NCBI RefSeq assembly: GCF_016427555.1
Contig: NZ_JAELVS010000007.1
Location: 59,781-123,780, forward strand
DNA length: 64,000 nt
Source: Marinobacter litoralis
GTDB lineage: Bacteria > Pseudomonadota > Gammaproteobacteria > Pseudomonadales > Oleiphilaceae
Direction: 5' to 3'
The position numbers and the translations under genes were made by a program. The notes below the pieces were generated by a model. That model saw nothing but the letters and a program-made list of their open reading frames with translations, made no database searches and was not told the DNA's origin. Within the stretch, counting starts at the first letter, position 1. Each line of letters starts with the position of its first letter. Shown piece by piece: positions 1 to 10,220 of this stretch.

Positions 1-1
1 T

Positions 2-1108
<1,107 letters not shown>

Positions 1109-1241
1109 AAGAATTGCCAGTTTTTGTAACCAAAGCGGCGAAAACTTGACGAATTAGCAACAAAAAGACCGACGATTCTCTGTACTCGTTACCCCGTCGA
1201 TTTTATAGAATTTCACAAATTCGACGAAAAACTGGTGCAGA

Positions 1242-1733
1242 ATGTTTAATAAGCGCGTCATTGGAATGTCAAAGGCATGGATTGCCGCGTTTACGTTGGG
1301 ATTGTTGCTGTCGGGATGTGGCGGCGGTGGTTCAGGCGGATCAGACTCGCCAGCCTCCGATTCAGCGTCCTCAAATGGTTCAGCGTCGGCGGAGACGGGG
1401 AAAGGCTCGTCAGCAAACACAGATGAGACGACCGAGTCAGAATCAGCAGACGAGCAACGCTCAGCGGTGTTGAGCTGGTCGGCTCCGTCTACCCGAGTCA
1501 ATGGTGATGGCATAGCGATGGGCGAGCTGGATAAGTACGTGATCCGCTACGGCCAGGACCTTGACGATCTGAAACAGGAAATCGTGCTGGATGAGGCCGA
1601 GTCCTATCCGGAAATGTCCCACACCGTAGAAAATCTCGATACAGGTACCTGGTACTTCACGATTCAGGTGCAGGACAAGCAAGGATTGATCAGCGAGCCT
1701 TCAGAGCCGGTGAGTAAAACGATCCAGTCTTGA
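1242..1733 (+). CDS. Small lipoprotein with one fibronectin type III domain
   Basis: This is a predicted outer-envelope lipoprotein of 163 residues. Basic residues (Lys4, Arg5, Lys11) precede a hydrophobic stretch ending in the lipobox LLLSGC, so Cys26 is the likely lipidation site; a Met at position 9 (base 1266) is an alternative start that also keeps the signal peptide. A Gly run follows, then an acidic, Ser/Ala-rich linker (about residues 27-75). The C-terminal 90 residues look like an Fn3 fold: VLSWSAPSTR, then a YVIRYG strand, and DTGTWYFTIQVQD near the end. No enzyme motif is visible. It stands alone between astD and the convergent sensor kinase. Its function is unknown; a surface or adhesion role is only a guess from the fold. 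Confidence 0.75.
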   Translation: MFNKRVIGMSKAWIAAFTLGLLLSGCGGGGSGGSDSPASDSASSNGSASAETGKGSSANTDETTESESADEQRSAVLSWSAPSTRVNGDGIAMGELDKYVIRYGQDLDDLKQEIVLDEAESYPEMSHTVENLDTGTWYFTIQVQDKQGLISEPSEPVSKTIQS

Positions 1734-1749
1734 AAATCCGGTTGCCCCA

Positions 1750-3633
1750 TTACCCCATTGGGTCCGCAATCGGCAGCTTAAGGGTGAAGGTGGTGCCTTC
1801 ACCCGGCAGCGAATCAACGTAAATCTTCCCTTTGTGTTTTTCAACGACGGTTTTCACGAACGCCAGGCCCAGACCTGTTCCGTGGTTGCCCGCAATTTCG
1901 TTGTGGCGCTGACGATGGTACCGGTCGAACAGGTAGGGCAGTTCGCTCTCCTCAATCCCTGAGCCTTCATCGGCAATCGCCAGCCCGGCAATGTGGCCCG
2001 CCTGGTAAACCTGGATGGTGATCGTGGTGTGGGCCGGACTGTACTGAATGGCATTGGTGAGCAGGTTAATGACGGCCCGCTCCAGCAGCTCTGCATTGCC
2101 CTGTAACCACAGGTCTTCAGTGTCATTCAATTCCAGCCGAATGTGCTTCTCATGGGCTTGTTCAATTACGCTGTCGCGTGCGTTTTCGACAATGGCCAGC
2201 AGGTCGCAATCGTAAAATCGGGTTTCGGATAGCTGTTCTGCTCGAGCTAGGTTGACGAACTCTTCCGCCAACGAATAGCTGCGGCGTGCTAGTTTGCCAA
2301 GTTGATCGATCTGGTGCTCGTTGATGTTCGATGGGTCCCGCTTCAACTGCTCAATCAGCGCCAGTTGTGACACCAGAGGTGAACGTACATCGTGGGAGAT
2401 GAAGTCGATCACCTGGCGATGCTGGCGTTGTTGTTCCCGGAGTTCCGAAATGTCAGAAAGATTGGCAATAATGCCCGATTGACCGTCACCGGGAAGCGAA
2501 ACGGGCGCCAGATGAAGGATGAAATCTCTACCGTGCACTTTTAAATTGACCGTGCGGCTTTCGTTCAGCGCCAGCGTTTCGGACACTATTTCATGCCAGG
2601 GCGGAGTCTCTTTCGGGTCGTGTCCTTGTAGGAGTTTGATCAATGGCATGCCGCTGAGGCTTGGCATAGGTTCACGGAACCAGTCTTCAATGTGGCGGTT
2701 GGCAAACCGGATCACGGCCAGCTCATCGGTCACGATAATGCCATCCGGCATGTGTTCGAAGCTGTGCTCAATGAACGATTGCATCTGGCTAAGGCGTTTG
2801 TTTGCCAGCTGGATTTTCTCCAGCCGAGGTGAGAACGCCTGAGCGGAGTATTGATTGGAACCGATGGGGGTATCGGCCTCTAGCTTGAGTCGGCGCAGAT
2901 ACTGTTGGGTTAACTCGCGGCTCAGGTCATTTCTCAGTGTCAGTCCCAACACATAGGTAGAGCTACCCCGTTCAAGTTTTACCCAGCTTTGGTTCAGTTG
3001 ATGAACCCATTGGCCGGTTTCCGGTAAATGGGGAGATTGAGCCATGGTCATGCCATGGATTTGTAACAGTTCTCCGTTTTCCGAAAGTAACCAGCCTTCC
3101 GGTTCCAGAAGCGCTTGAAAGTGCTCCAGAAGTTGAGCCGGTTGTCGTTTTGCCTGTTGAGGCAGAGACAAGCTGGGTGTGCTGGTCATGTCGTCCAGGT
3201 GTGTATTCAGGAAGCGGTTCGTCATGGCCAGCCGAAATCCGATGGCAAGTGGCACAGCAATGACGGTCAGCAACAGGGTGCTGATGATGGGTAGCTGTAT
3301 CTGCAGGTAAATCAGCAGCAGCAGGTAGCCGGAAACGATCACGCTAATTGTGGCCAGACAAGCGATCAAAATAAAAGTCGGGGTGAGTCGTGGTAGTAGC
3401 GTAGCGAGGACGACCAGCACCAGAACGCTAAGGGAGAGGCTGGCCCAATGGTCGGGGGCGATCACGGCAACCTGGTCGCTTGACGCAGCTGGCCAAACCG
3501 CGACTGCCTGATGGAAAAGCCAGGGCGCGAGGCGGTCGGGTAGCCCTTCGATCTGGAAAATAAACAAACTCAGGATAAGCAGAAGGCCCAAAGCCCACGG
3601 CGCGTTTTTGATGGTAAGCCAGTCCTTGGTCAT
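1750..3633 (-). CDS. Membrane sensor histidine kinase with PAS domain and reduced CHASE2-like N-terminus
   Basis: This is a 627-residue sensor kinase. One transmembrane segment (about 12-30) is followed by a very short extracytoplasmic loop (about 31-64) and a cluster of three or four membrane helices (about 65-134). A PAS domain follows (about 285-400, with MPDGIIVTD and ANRHIEDWF). The HisKA domain carries the phospho-acceptor His414 in the H-box FISHDVRSPL. The ATPase domain has the N-box Asn527 (LLTNAIQYSP), G1 box DEGSGI and G2 box GTGLGL. The membrane layout recalls CHASE2 sensors, but the large periplasmic part those usually have is missing. It is the last gene of a three-gene unit with the FecR-type protein (32 nt upstream) and the OmpR-type regulator, its likely partner. 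The signal sensed is unknown. Confidence 0.88.
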   Translation of the reverse strand: MTKDWLTIKNAPWALGLLLILSLFIFQIEGLPDRLAPWLFHQAVAVWPAASSDQVAVIAPDHWASLSLSVLVLVVLATLLPRLTPTFILIACLATISVIVSGYLLLLIYLQIQLPIISTLLLTVIAVPLAIGFRLAMTNRFLNTHLDDMTSTPSLSLPQQAKRQPAQLLEHFQALLEPEGWLLSENGELLQIHGMTMAQSPHLPETGQWVHQLNQSWVKLERGSSTYVLGLTLRNDLSRELTQQYLRRLKLEADTPIGSNQYSAQAFSPRLEKIQLANKRLSQMQSFIEHSFEHMPDGIIVTDELAVIRFANRHIEDWFREPMPSLSGMPLIKLLQGHDPKETPPWHEIVSETLALNESRTVNLKVHGRDFILHLAPVSLPGDGQSGIIANLSDISELREQQRQHRQVIDFISHDVRSPLVSQLALIEQLKRDPSNINEHQIDQLGKLARRSYSLAEEFVNLARAEQLSETRFYDCDLLAIVENARDSVIEQAHEKHIRLELNDTEDLWLQGNAELLERAVINLLTNAIQYSPAHTTITIQVYQAGHIAGLAIADEGSGIEESELPYLFDRYHRQRHNEIAGNHGTGLGLAFVKTVVEKHKGKIYVDSLPGEGTTFTLKLPIADPMG

Positions 3634-3665
3634 GGGCCTTATGCTATCGATGGTTCAGTAAGTGA

Positions 3666-5309
3666 TTAGTCGAGATAGAGCTCGCGGCCTGGGCCCCAGC
3701 GGCTGGCTATCGGGCCGTCCGCGACCGCTTTTACGCGCACAAAATAACGTCGTCCGGGAATCAGACGCAATGAGGCGGCCGTGTCCGGAACGTCCGCTTC
3801 TTTGATGATGTTCTGGAACCCTGGCTCTTCAGAAAGCTGTAACCGGTATTTTTTGGCGGAATCCGCCTGCTCCCAAAAGACCCGAACCTGACTGTCCAGA
3901 TAATTGATATTGATGATACGAACCGGTGGCAGTGTGCCGTTGATGGTCAATTTTCGTGGTTCGGAGGCCGCGAACGATGTTCCGCCCGCTTCGGTGGTTA
4001 CCCGCCAGAAATAGGTGCCGGGGCTCAAAGCCCGGGAGGGCAGAGCGCGACTTTCCGGTGCCCATTCGCTGGTGCTGACCAGATTCTCGAAACTGTCGTC
4101 TTGTGAAACCTCGATACGCGCAATTTCATTTGCCCCGTTTAGCTGCCAACGAAACTCCGGCATATCGTCGTCAACACTGGCGCCGTTCTCCGGGCTGATG
4201 AGTTCGGGTGTTTTGGCTTGCAGCTCCACTTCGATAGGAATAACAGACGGCAATCCCGCGATGCCGCGCTGATCGAGTGCCGCGACATGCACTTCGTACT
4301 GTCCGTTGTCGAGTTGATCGATGGGGAACTGGTTGCCCGTGACACTCCGGCTCTGTACCCAGCCCCCGGATGCCGTTTCAAAGATATCAATTCGATGCGC
4401 AGAGGCAGGCGAGGGGAGCCAGGTCAGCTCCTTCGGTAGCTGGCTGACCAAAGGTTCAACCGGGTCCATCTCTGGCGCGGGTGGCAGCTTCCGGATTCGG
4501 AGGTGCTCAGGGCCCGACGTAGAGACACTCGCGCCATAACCCGTCGGAATTCGTTGTGATTTACCGGGGCGACCAAAATCGACAGCGCCCTGCTGTACCT
4601 GAATGCTGCTGCCGTTACTATTGGTCTGCAACGTGAATGCGGTGCCGCGCACGGCGACTACCGCTGACGGCGTGGTGATCTGGAACCGGGAGCCCGTGTC
4701 CTGAAGGGCTTTTACACGGGAATGCACTTCGCCTCTGTGCAGCCGAAGCCGGGTGTCAACCATGCCGGTTTTGCCGTACTGGGTGAGTCGGTTAAACATC
4801 AGGCGGGAGTTTGGCGAAACGCGAATTTCAGAGCCGTCGGCCAACGTCAGAGTGGCGGAACCGGCGCCGAGCAACAGTTCATCACCGACTCGAATCAAGG
4901 ATTGCTCGGTCAGCGAGGTTTTTCGGCCATCAGCCCCCGAGATGTGCTGAACGTTGCCACTGACAGAGGAGACTTTGGCCGGTTCGGGTTGGCGCTTCAG
5001 CCAGGCAACCGGGATGCGCAGTGACTGTCCCGCTTTTAGGTGTGTGTTGCCGGGTAATCCGTTGTGCGCCAGCAGTCGGTGGCCGTCACCTGAGTTTTGC
5101 AGCAGGGATTCGGCAATGCTGGCCAGCGAATCTTTGTTTTGCAGAGTGTAGATCCATTCCGACCTTGTCTCTGCAGAATAGGAAGAGGCCGATGCCGAGC
5201 CTTGAGTAATGGACCATTCCGCCAAGGCGAGGCCGGGCATCAGGGCTATAGCCAGCCCGAACAGGTAGGTCGAGAATTTTCGCAAGGTAAAACGAATCGA
5301 CTCAAGCAT
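3666..5309 (-). CDS. Secreted LysM-FecR-Fn3 envelope protein of the two-component cassette
   Basis: This 547-residue exported protein has a signal peptide (FGLAIALMPGLALA). A LysM-like module follows (YTLQNKDSLASIAESLL to LRIPVAWL), consistent with peptidoglycan binding. Then comes a FecR-type domain with TLADGSEIRVSPNSR and the hallmark AVVAVRGTAFTL. The C-terminal half holds about three Fn3-like modules with repeated motifs such as GTYFWRVTTEAG and GRRYFVRVKAVADG. I chose the ATG at 5309, which overlaps the response-regulator stop by 8 nt; a GTG at 5324 would add five residues. Known FecR domains transmit a periplasmic signal to a membrane partner, but here the neighbour is a histidine kinase rather than a sigma factor. 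It probably acts as the cell-wall-bound signal input for that kinase, which is inference from the operon. Confidence 0.85.
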   Translation of the reverse strand: MLESIRFTLRKFSTYLFGLAIALMPGLALAEWSITQGSASASSYSAETRSEWIYTLQNKDSLASIAESLLQNSGDGHRLLAHNGLPGNTHLKAGQSLRIPVAWLKRQPEPAKVSSVSGNVQHISGADGRKTSLTEQSLIRVGDELLLGAGSATLTLADGSEIRVSPNSRLMFNRLTQYGKTGMVDTRLRLHRGEVHSRVKALQDTGSRFQITTPSAVVAVRGTAFTLQTNSNGSSIQVQQGAVDFGRPGKSQRIPTGYGASVSTSGPEHLRIRKLPPAPEMDPVEPLVSQLPKELTWLPSPASAHRIDIFETASGGWVQSRSVTGNQFPIDQLDNGQYEVHVAALDQRGIAGLPSVIPIEVELQAKTPELISPENGASVDDDMPEFRWQLNGANEIARIEVSQDDSFENLVSTSEWAPESRALPSRALSPGTYFWRVTTEAGGTSFAASEPRKLTINGTLPPVRIININYLDSQVRVFWEQADSAKKYRLQLSEEPGFQNIIKEADVPDTAASLRLIPGRRYFVRVKAVADGPIASRWGPGRELYLD

Positions 5310-6030
5310 GGGAGGCCTGGTCACTGGCAGATTCAGTTGCTACCGTTGGTTGAACGGCTTCCAAACGGTAACCTCGCTGGTAGATTGTTTTTATCCGGAA
5401 ACCGTTATCCGGATTCAGCCCCATGCGGCGGCGTAGGCGGCTGATATGGGTATCTACCGTGCGAGTGTTAATGTCTCTTGCGACTCCCCAGACGCGTTCG
5501 AGCAGCACATCACGAGTGAGCAAGCGGCCCTGGTTCTGAAACAGGAACAGAGTGAGGTCGAAGTCTTTGTCGGTCAGGGTAAGCGGTTCGCCGTGAAGGT
5601 GAATGCTGCGCTGATTCATATTGACTTCGAAAGGTCCGTATACCAGCAGTTCTTTGTCGCTCTCCGGATTGCTGCGGCGTGCCAGAGCATTCAGCCGGGC
5701 GATCAGTTCTGCAGCGCGTGCTGGTTTGGCGAGGAAATCGTCTGCACCGGCATCAAGCGCACAGACAATGTCGCTTTCGCTATCGTGCTGGGTCAGAAAT
5801 ATCGCCGGGATAGCCCAGTCCAGATGGGTGCGAACACTTTTTAGAACGTCGATGCCCGTCATGTCCGGTATCTGCCAGTCCAGAATGATCAGGTCGTAAC
5901 TGCGGTGCAAGACAGCGCTCAGAAACGATTGGCCAGTGGCAAAGCTGTCACATTCATGCCCTTTGTCGGACAGTATTGCTTGAATGTTTTGCGCTTGTTC
6001 AAATTCATCTTCAAGCAGAGCAATGCGCAT
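5302..6030 (-). CDS. OmpR/PhoB-family response regulator
   Basis: This 242-residue DNA-binding response regulator opens a three-gene unit with the FecR-type protein and the histidine kinase. The receiver domain (1-115) has the acidic pair in LLEDE, the phospho-acceptor Asp51 in LILDWQIPDM, the conserved Thr80 in IFLTQ, and Lys102 in FLAKPA. The C-terminal winged helix (about 128-228) has the OmpR-type motifs LTDKDFDLTLFLF and VDTHISRLRRRMG, ending in RGYRLE. The stop codon overlaps the start of the next gene by 8 nt, so expression is probably coupled. The target genes cannot be read from the sequence. The pairing with the downstream kinase follows from position and is not proven. Confidence 0.93.
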   Translation of the reverse strand: MRIALLEDEFEQAQNIQAILSDKGHECDSFATGQSFLSAVLHRSYDLIILDWQIPDMTGIDVLKSVRTHLDWAIPAIFLTQHDSESDIVCALDAGADDFLAKPARAAELIARLNALARRSNPESDKELLVYGPFEVNMNQRSIHLHGEPLTLTDKDFDLTLFLFQNQGRLLTRDVLLERVWGVARDINTRTVDTHISRLRRRMGLNPDNGFRIKTIYQRGYRLEAVQPTVATESASDQASHA

Positions 6031-6133
6031 TGAGCCTGGCCTCTAGGTGATACTTGATGCGGGTCGCTTTTGCAGAATGAAGCAAGGAAGCTCTCTGCAG
6101 CAGTGCCAATTATTCCAGAAAACGCACGGTGTT

Positions 6134-8305
6134 TCAGTTTCGATATGTACTATTCCGTAACACTAAAGCGGGTTTCCCGTTGTCGTCATTAACTGTTTGT
6201 CGGCACGAAGGGAAATTACTGCAGCCCCAGAACCAGCCTTTTTTGCTTTGACGGCGAACCAGCGGCGAAAAACAATGTGGGCAAGGTACCGGTTTCTGGC
6301 ATGTGCCGTCCTGGGGTTGCGTGTCCTCCAGCGGGCGCGTGCCGGTGCACTTCGGGTACCGGGTGCAGGCGTAGAATGCACCGAACTTACCCTCTCGTTG
6401 CACCATAGGTGTCCGGCACTTAGGGCAGTGGATGCTGGTTTCAGACGGAGACGACTCTTTTTGCGCTTCTCGCTGGTGGATGAAGCCCTGTATTTCCTTT
6501 TTCAGGGTATCAATGAACGCTCTGGGGTCGTTTTCGCCCCGGCGAATACCTTCCAGAGTGGCTTCCCATACTGCCGTGCGATCGGGCACGCGTGCCGAAT
6601 CGGGCAAGGCGGCGATCAACGCTTTGCCTTTGTCGGTGGCGCGAATGAACCGCTTTTCCCGTATCAGATAATCTCGCCGGAACAGCGTATCGATAATGGC
6701 CGCGCGGGTTGCCTCGGTGCCAAGGCCATCGGTTTCTCTCAGGGTTTTGCGGAGCTCGGCATCCGCTACAAAGCGTGCAATGTTGGTCATTGCAGAGAGC
6801 AGCGTGGCATCGGTGAAATGCTGAGGTGGCTGAGTTTTTCTTTCCTTCATCTCGGCCTGATTGCAGATGGCCGGTTCGTCGCGCTCGAGTCGTGGCAGAG
6901 GCGGCTTCTGGGGTTCATTGGATTTGTCTTTGAGCTTCAACTCCAACGCTTTCCAGCCCGGGCTGAACAGCGCGGTTTCTGTAGCGCGGAATTTGTGTTC
7001 CTGCACCTGCACCGTCAATTTGCCTTCCCGGTGGACAGCATCTTCACTGAACTGCATCAGGTAGTAACGGCTGACCAAGCCGTAGACCTTCTGCTCCGCA
7101 GAGGAGAGTTTGCCGTTTGCAGAAGGCCGCACCGTGGGGATGATCGCGTGGTGTGCGTCGACTTTCTTATCGTTCCAAGCGGCGGAACGGCGGCTGCTGT
7201 CGAGCTGTTCGGCATAGGCCGCCAGGTCCGGCGCAGCTCGTCCGATGGCCCGGATCACTTGCTCACGCTGGTGGAAATGCTCCTCCGGTAAGTAACGGGA
7301 ATCTGATCGCGGGTATGTGATGAGCTGATGACGTTCATAGAGGTTCTGAGCGGTATCCAGCACTTCTTTGGCGCCCATCCGGAACAATCGACCGGCCTCA
7401 ATTTGCAGCGCAGAGAGTGACAATGGAAGCGGTGGTGGTTCAGGTCTGTCCCGGAAGCGGGATTCGGTAATACGCCCGGGCCGGCCGTGCACAGTATTCG
7501 CGATCTCATTGGCAATATCCCGATTGAGCAGGCGGCCTTCTTCATCCAAGTGGTCCTGGAACTGCTCATCCGGCAGCCAACGAGCAGTAAACGGGCGCGG
7601 GTCAGACTCTTCCTCCGATGCCTGGAAGACACCCTCAATGCGGAACCACGGTTTAGGCTCGAAGTGTTCGATGGTGTTGTCCCGCTCGACCACCAACCCC
7701 AGTACCGGTGTTTGAACGCGGCCAACCGAATAGACCCCTTGCTCGCCTTGTTGTTGATAGGTCAGCGTATAGAACCGAGTGAGGTTGATACCGTAAAGCC
7801 AATCCGCTCTCTGCCGAGCCAAGGCAGAGTGCGACAAGCTCCGGAATTCACTGTTTTCTTTAGGACTGGCAATGGCGCGGGCGACTGCATTCGGCGTAAG
7901 GTCATTAATCAACACCCGTTTAACCGGTGCTTTTGAGCCCACAAAGCGAATGACTTCATCCACCAGTAACTGGCCTTCACGGTCAGGGTCGCCGGCGTGG
8001 GTAATCAGATTTGCCTGGCGAATAAGCGATTCGAGAACCTTGAACTGCTTTTTGACGCTGTCCTTGGGAATCAGCCGCCATTGATCCGGAAAAAGCGGCA
8101 GATCCTCAAGCCGCCAGCGTTTCCAGGCCGGGTTGTAACTGGCTGGTTCCGCAGGTTCCAGCAAGTGGCCAATACACCAACTGACAGTGACGGCGTTACG
8201 CCCTTCGCCACAGCGAATCCAGCCCTGACCCTTTTGATAGGGGCCGGGAAGGGCTGCGGCAATGGCGCGTGCCAAACTGGGTTTTTCAGCTATATACAGG
8301 TGCAT
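6134..8305 (-). CDS. topB: DNA topoisomerase III
   Basis: This is a type IA topoisomerase of 723 residues that relaxes and decatenates DNA through a transient 5'-phosphotyrosine link. The Toprim domain begins at the N-terminus (LYIAEKPSLARAIAAALPG) and includes the acidic DPDREGQLLVDE motif. The active-site Tyr331 lies in LITYPRSDSRYLP. E. coli TopB is about 650 residues; the extra length here is a C-terminal pair of zinc-ribbon modules (CPKC...CTRYPKC and CPHC...CSNFPSC), a common variation. It is a single-gene unit between the response regulator and bolA, which diverges from it. A long open frame on the opposite strand is a coding shadow. Confidence 0.96.
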   Translation of the reverse strand: MHLYIAEKPSLARAIAAALPGPYQKGQGWIRCGEGRNAVTVSWCIGHLLEPAEPASYNPAWKRWRLEDLPLFPDQWRLIPKDSVKKQFKVLESLIRQANLITHAGDPDREGQLLVDEVIRFVGSKAPVKRVLINDLTPNAVARAIASPKENSEFRSLSHSALARQRADWLYGINLTRFYTLTYQQQGEQGVYSVGRVQTPVLGLVVERDNTIEHFEPKPWFRIEGVFQASEEESDPRPFTARWLPDEQFQDHLDEEGRLLNRDIANEIANTVHGRPGRITESRFRDRPEPPPLPLSLSALQIEAGRLFRMGAKEVLDTAQNLYERHQLITYPRSDSRYLPEEHFHQREQVIRAIGRAAPDLAAYAEQLDSSRRSAAWNDKKVDAHHAIIPTVRPSANGKLSSAEQKVYGLVSRYYLMQFSEDAVHREGKLTVQVQEHKFRATETALFSPGWKALELKLKDKSNEPQKPPLPRLERDEPAICNQAEMKERKTQPPQHFTDATLLSAMTNIARFVADAELRKTLRETDGLGTEATRAAIIDTLFRRDYLIREKRFIRATDKGKALIAALPDSARVPDRTAVWEATLEGIRRGENDPRAFIDTLKKEIQGFIHQREAQKESSPSETSIHCPKCRTPMVQREGKFGAFYACTRYPKCTGTRPLEDTQPQDGTCQKPVPCPHCFSPLVRRQSKKGWFWGCSNFPSCRQTVNDDNGKPALVLRNSTYRN

Positions 8306-8419
8306 GGCATTCGGGTTCTATAAATGGCACCGGAATGTGGCGCTTTCGTGCGTTGGTGTCAAGGTTCTGAGCTACTGCGCTTTGTGTAGTAGACTGGGCT
8401 TATATAGATTGGAGGATAA

Positions 8420-8782
8420 ATGATTATGCAAGTTCAGAGCGCCATCGAAACCAAACTTGCCAATGCATTTGAAGTGAAACATCTGGCGGTGGAGAACGAG
8501 AGTCATATGCATTCGGTACCGCCGAATTCCGAAACGCATTTTAAGGTGACCCTCGTTTCAGACGGGTTTGACGGGGTTATGAAAGTGAAGCGGCACCAGA
8601 TGATTTACAAAGTGCTGGCCGAAGAGCTTGCCGGGCCAGTACATGCTTTGGCGTTGCATTTGTATACGCCAGAGGAGTGGGCGAAAACCGGGCAGGCAGC
8701 ACCCGATTCGCCAAATTGTATGGGCGGTTCCAAGGGCGATGCCGCAATGGCCGCCAAGTTGAAACAGGGAGTTAATTCATGA
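8420..8782 (+). CDS. bolA: BolA family protein
   Basis: This 120-residue protein has the BolA fold. BolA proteins pair with monothiol glutaredoxins around Fe-S clusters, and some act as stress-linked regulators of morphology. Visible hallmarks are ENESHMHSVPPNSETHFKV, with the conserved His residues, and the helix-turn-helix-like FDGVMKVKRHQMIYKVLAEEL, followed by VHALALHLYTPEEW. An optimal GGAGG at 8411-8415 precedes the ATG at 8420; a second Met two codons later is possible. The stop overlaps the start of yciO (ATGA), so the two are translationally coupled. It diverges from topB. Confidence 0.93.
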   Translation: MIMQVQSAIETKLANAFEVKHLAVENESHMHSVPPNSETHFKVTLVSDGFDGVMKVKRHQMIYKVLAEELAGPVHALALHLYTPEEWAKTGQAAPDSPNCMGGSKGDAAMAAKLKQGVNS

Positions 8783-9402
8783 GCCAGTTTTTTCAAATTC
8801 ATCCCGAGAACCCACAAAAGCGTTTGATCAAGCAGGCAGTGGATATTATTCGTAACGGTGGTGTGATTGCGTACCCAACCGACTCCGGCTATGCGCTGGG
8901 GTGTCACTTGGGCGACAAGCAAGCCGCCGACCGAATCAAGCGCATTCGTAAATTGGATGACAAGCACAACTTTACATTGGTGTGTCGTGACCTCTCTGAT
9001 ATCGGCGTGTACGCCAAGGTGGATAACACCCAATATCGATTGCTGAAGACCTTTACGCCCGGGGCTTATACCTTCATTTTGGATGCTACCAGTGAAGTGC
9101 CTCGCCGTTTGCTGCATCCGAAGCGTCGTACCATTGGTGTTCGTGTTCCAGACAACGCTATCGTTCGGGAGCTGCTGGGAGAGCTGGGTGAGCCGATCAT
9201 GAGCAGTACCTTGATGCTGCCGGATGAAACCGATCCCATGACGGATCCCGAAGAGATCCGTGACGTATTGGAGAAGGAGCTGGATCTGATTATTGACGGT
9301 GGTTTCTGCGGTATGGAAGCCACAACGGTGGTTAACTTTACCGGAGATGTACCGGAAGTGACTCGGGTTGGTAAAGGCGACCCGGCACCGTTTGAGGGGT
9401 AA
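8779..9402 (+). CDS. yciO: YciO-type member of the Sua5/YrdC/YciO family
   Basis: This 207-residue protein is collinear with E. coli YciO from the first residues (MSQFFQIHPENPQKRLIKQA). It carries GVIAYPTDSGYALGC, HNFTLVCRDLSDIG and SSTLMLP. The family fold binds tRNA and nucleotides. The related Sua5/TsaC proteins make threonylcarbamoyl-adenylate for the t6A tRNA modification, whereas YciO proper is considered a poor substitute, so its physiological role is uncertain. Its start codon overlaps the bolA stop by four bases. The next gene is convergent. Confidence 0.93.
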   Translation: MSQFFQIHPENPQKRLIKQAVDIIRNGGVIAYPTDSGYALGCHLGDKQAADRIKRIRKLDDKHNFTLVCRDLSDIGVYAKVDNTQYRLLKTFTPGAYTFILDATSEVPRRLLHPKRRTIGVRVPDNAIVRELLGELGEPIMSSTLMLPDETDPMTDPEEIRDVLEKELDLIIDGGFCGMEATTVVNFTGDVPEVTRVGKGDPAPFEG

Positions 9403-9436
9403 CCCTCAGATCTGTGTGTGAACGCCCGGCCCGGAA

Positions 9437-10099
9437 TCAGGCCCGGGCGTTCAGATTGAAGGCGTAGCGTTGTGAGTCGCCTGCGGACATAGGCTGATGG
9501 GCGCTGGTGTTTCGGCGAAGACTGTCGTAGCGGTGGAGTACATCCTGAAGGCCGTTAAACTGCTGATTTTCACTCACCAGAGCGCTTAATAACGAGTTGC
9601 GAACGCCATAAGCCTGATTCAACTTCAGAGCATTATCCATAAAGTGCAGCGTCGGTTCGCTGACACTCAGCCGGCTGAATGCATCTGCAAAGTCGCGATT
9701 GTTGTTCAGGTCTTTTTCGATTTTCCCGCGAATCTCGTCAGATACTTTACCTTCGACCATCATTTTCCCGTCTTCGCCCTTACTGACGTTCAGGGCTGTA
9801 GCCGGGTGCACGTTGTACTCGGCAAGTTTGTGCCGCAAGGTGTCTCGGATGTATGAGAGATCCTGAGCTACCGTCTGCTTGTATTGATTCAGCGGGATTT
9901 TCTGAACTTTTACATCTGCAGGGTCCTGTGCAGCTTGTTCGGATGGCGTGAAGCGATCCTCGCCCGGGCTGCCGGTTGCCTCTAGCTTTGGGGATTGGGT
10001 GGTCACACCATCGTCCGGCTTGCCCGAGGGTGCCTGACGGGTGTCCATGGCTTGCTGAAAGCGGGTGCTGGCTTGTATTAATGATGTCAGCAAAGACAT
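9437..10099 (-). CDS. Hypothetical protein of unknown function
   Basis: I do not recognise this 220-residue protein. I chose the ATG at 10099 because AGGAGG lies 9 nt upstream (10109-10114); an upstream frame start at 10123 lacks such a site. There is no signal peptide or membrane helix. The N-terminal 70 residues are Gln/Pro/Ser-rich and probably disordered. The middle (about 70-165) looks structured and contains a strand pair around ALNVSKGEDGKMMVEGKV followed by a helix DEIRGKIEKDLNNNRDFADAF. The C-terminus is polar. It is monocistronic between two convergently or divergently arranged enzymes, with no contextual clue to function. The stop codon lies inside a GC-rich inverted repeat. Confidence 0.65.
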   Translation of the reverse strand: MSLLTSLIQASTRFQQAMDTRQAPSGKPDDGVTTQSPKLEATGSPGEDRFTPSEQAAQDPADVKVQKIPLNQYKQTVAQDLSYIRDTLRHKLAEYNVHPATALNVSKGEDGKMMVEGKVSDEIRGKIEKDLNNNRDFADAFSRLSVSEPTLHFMDNALKLNQAYGVRNSLLSALVSENQQFNGLQDVLHRYDSLRRNTSAHQPMSAGDSQRYAFNLNARA

Positions 10100-10220
10100 G
10101 GTGAATTTCCTCCTGAGCGGCAAACATCTGCCGGAATTTTGTTGCTAAGCAGTCCTGGTAAGGGGTTGAGCAGTTTTCGTGCCAATCCAGGTTGCCGCAG
10201 GAGGAAGTTGCCGGGGTGGA

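Noticed and set aside
6197..7291. A 364-codon open frame on the plus strand inside topB
   Set aside because: It lies fully antisense to a clear topoisomerase gene, has no recognisable motif, and its amino-acid make-up looks like a GC-rich shadow.
9421..9452. GC-rich inverted repeat (AACGCCCGG and CCGGGCGTT arms) as a terminator between yciO and the hypothetical gene
   Set aside because: It overlaps the stop codon of the minus-strand gene and no T-run follows on either strand.
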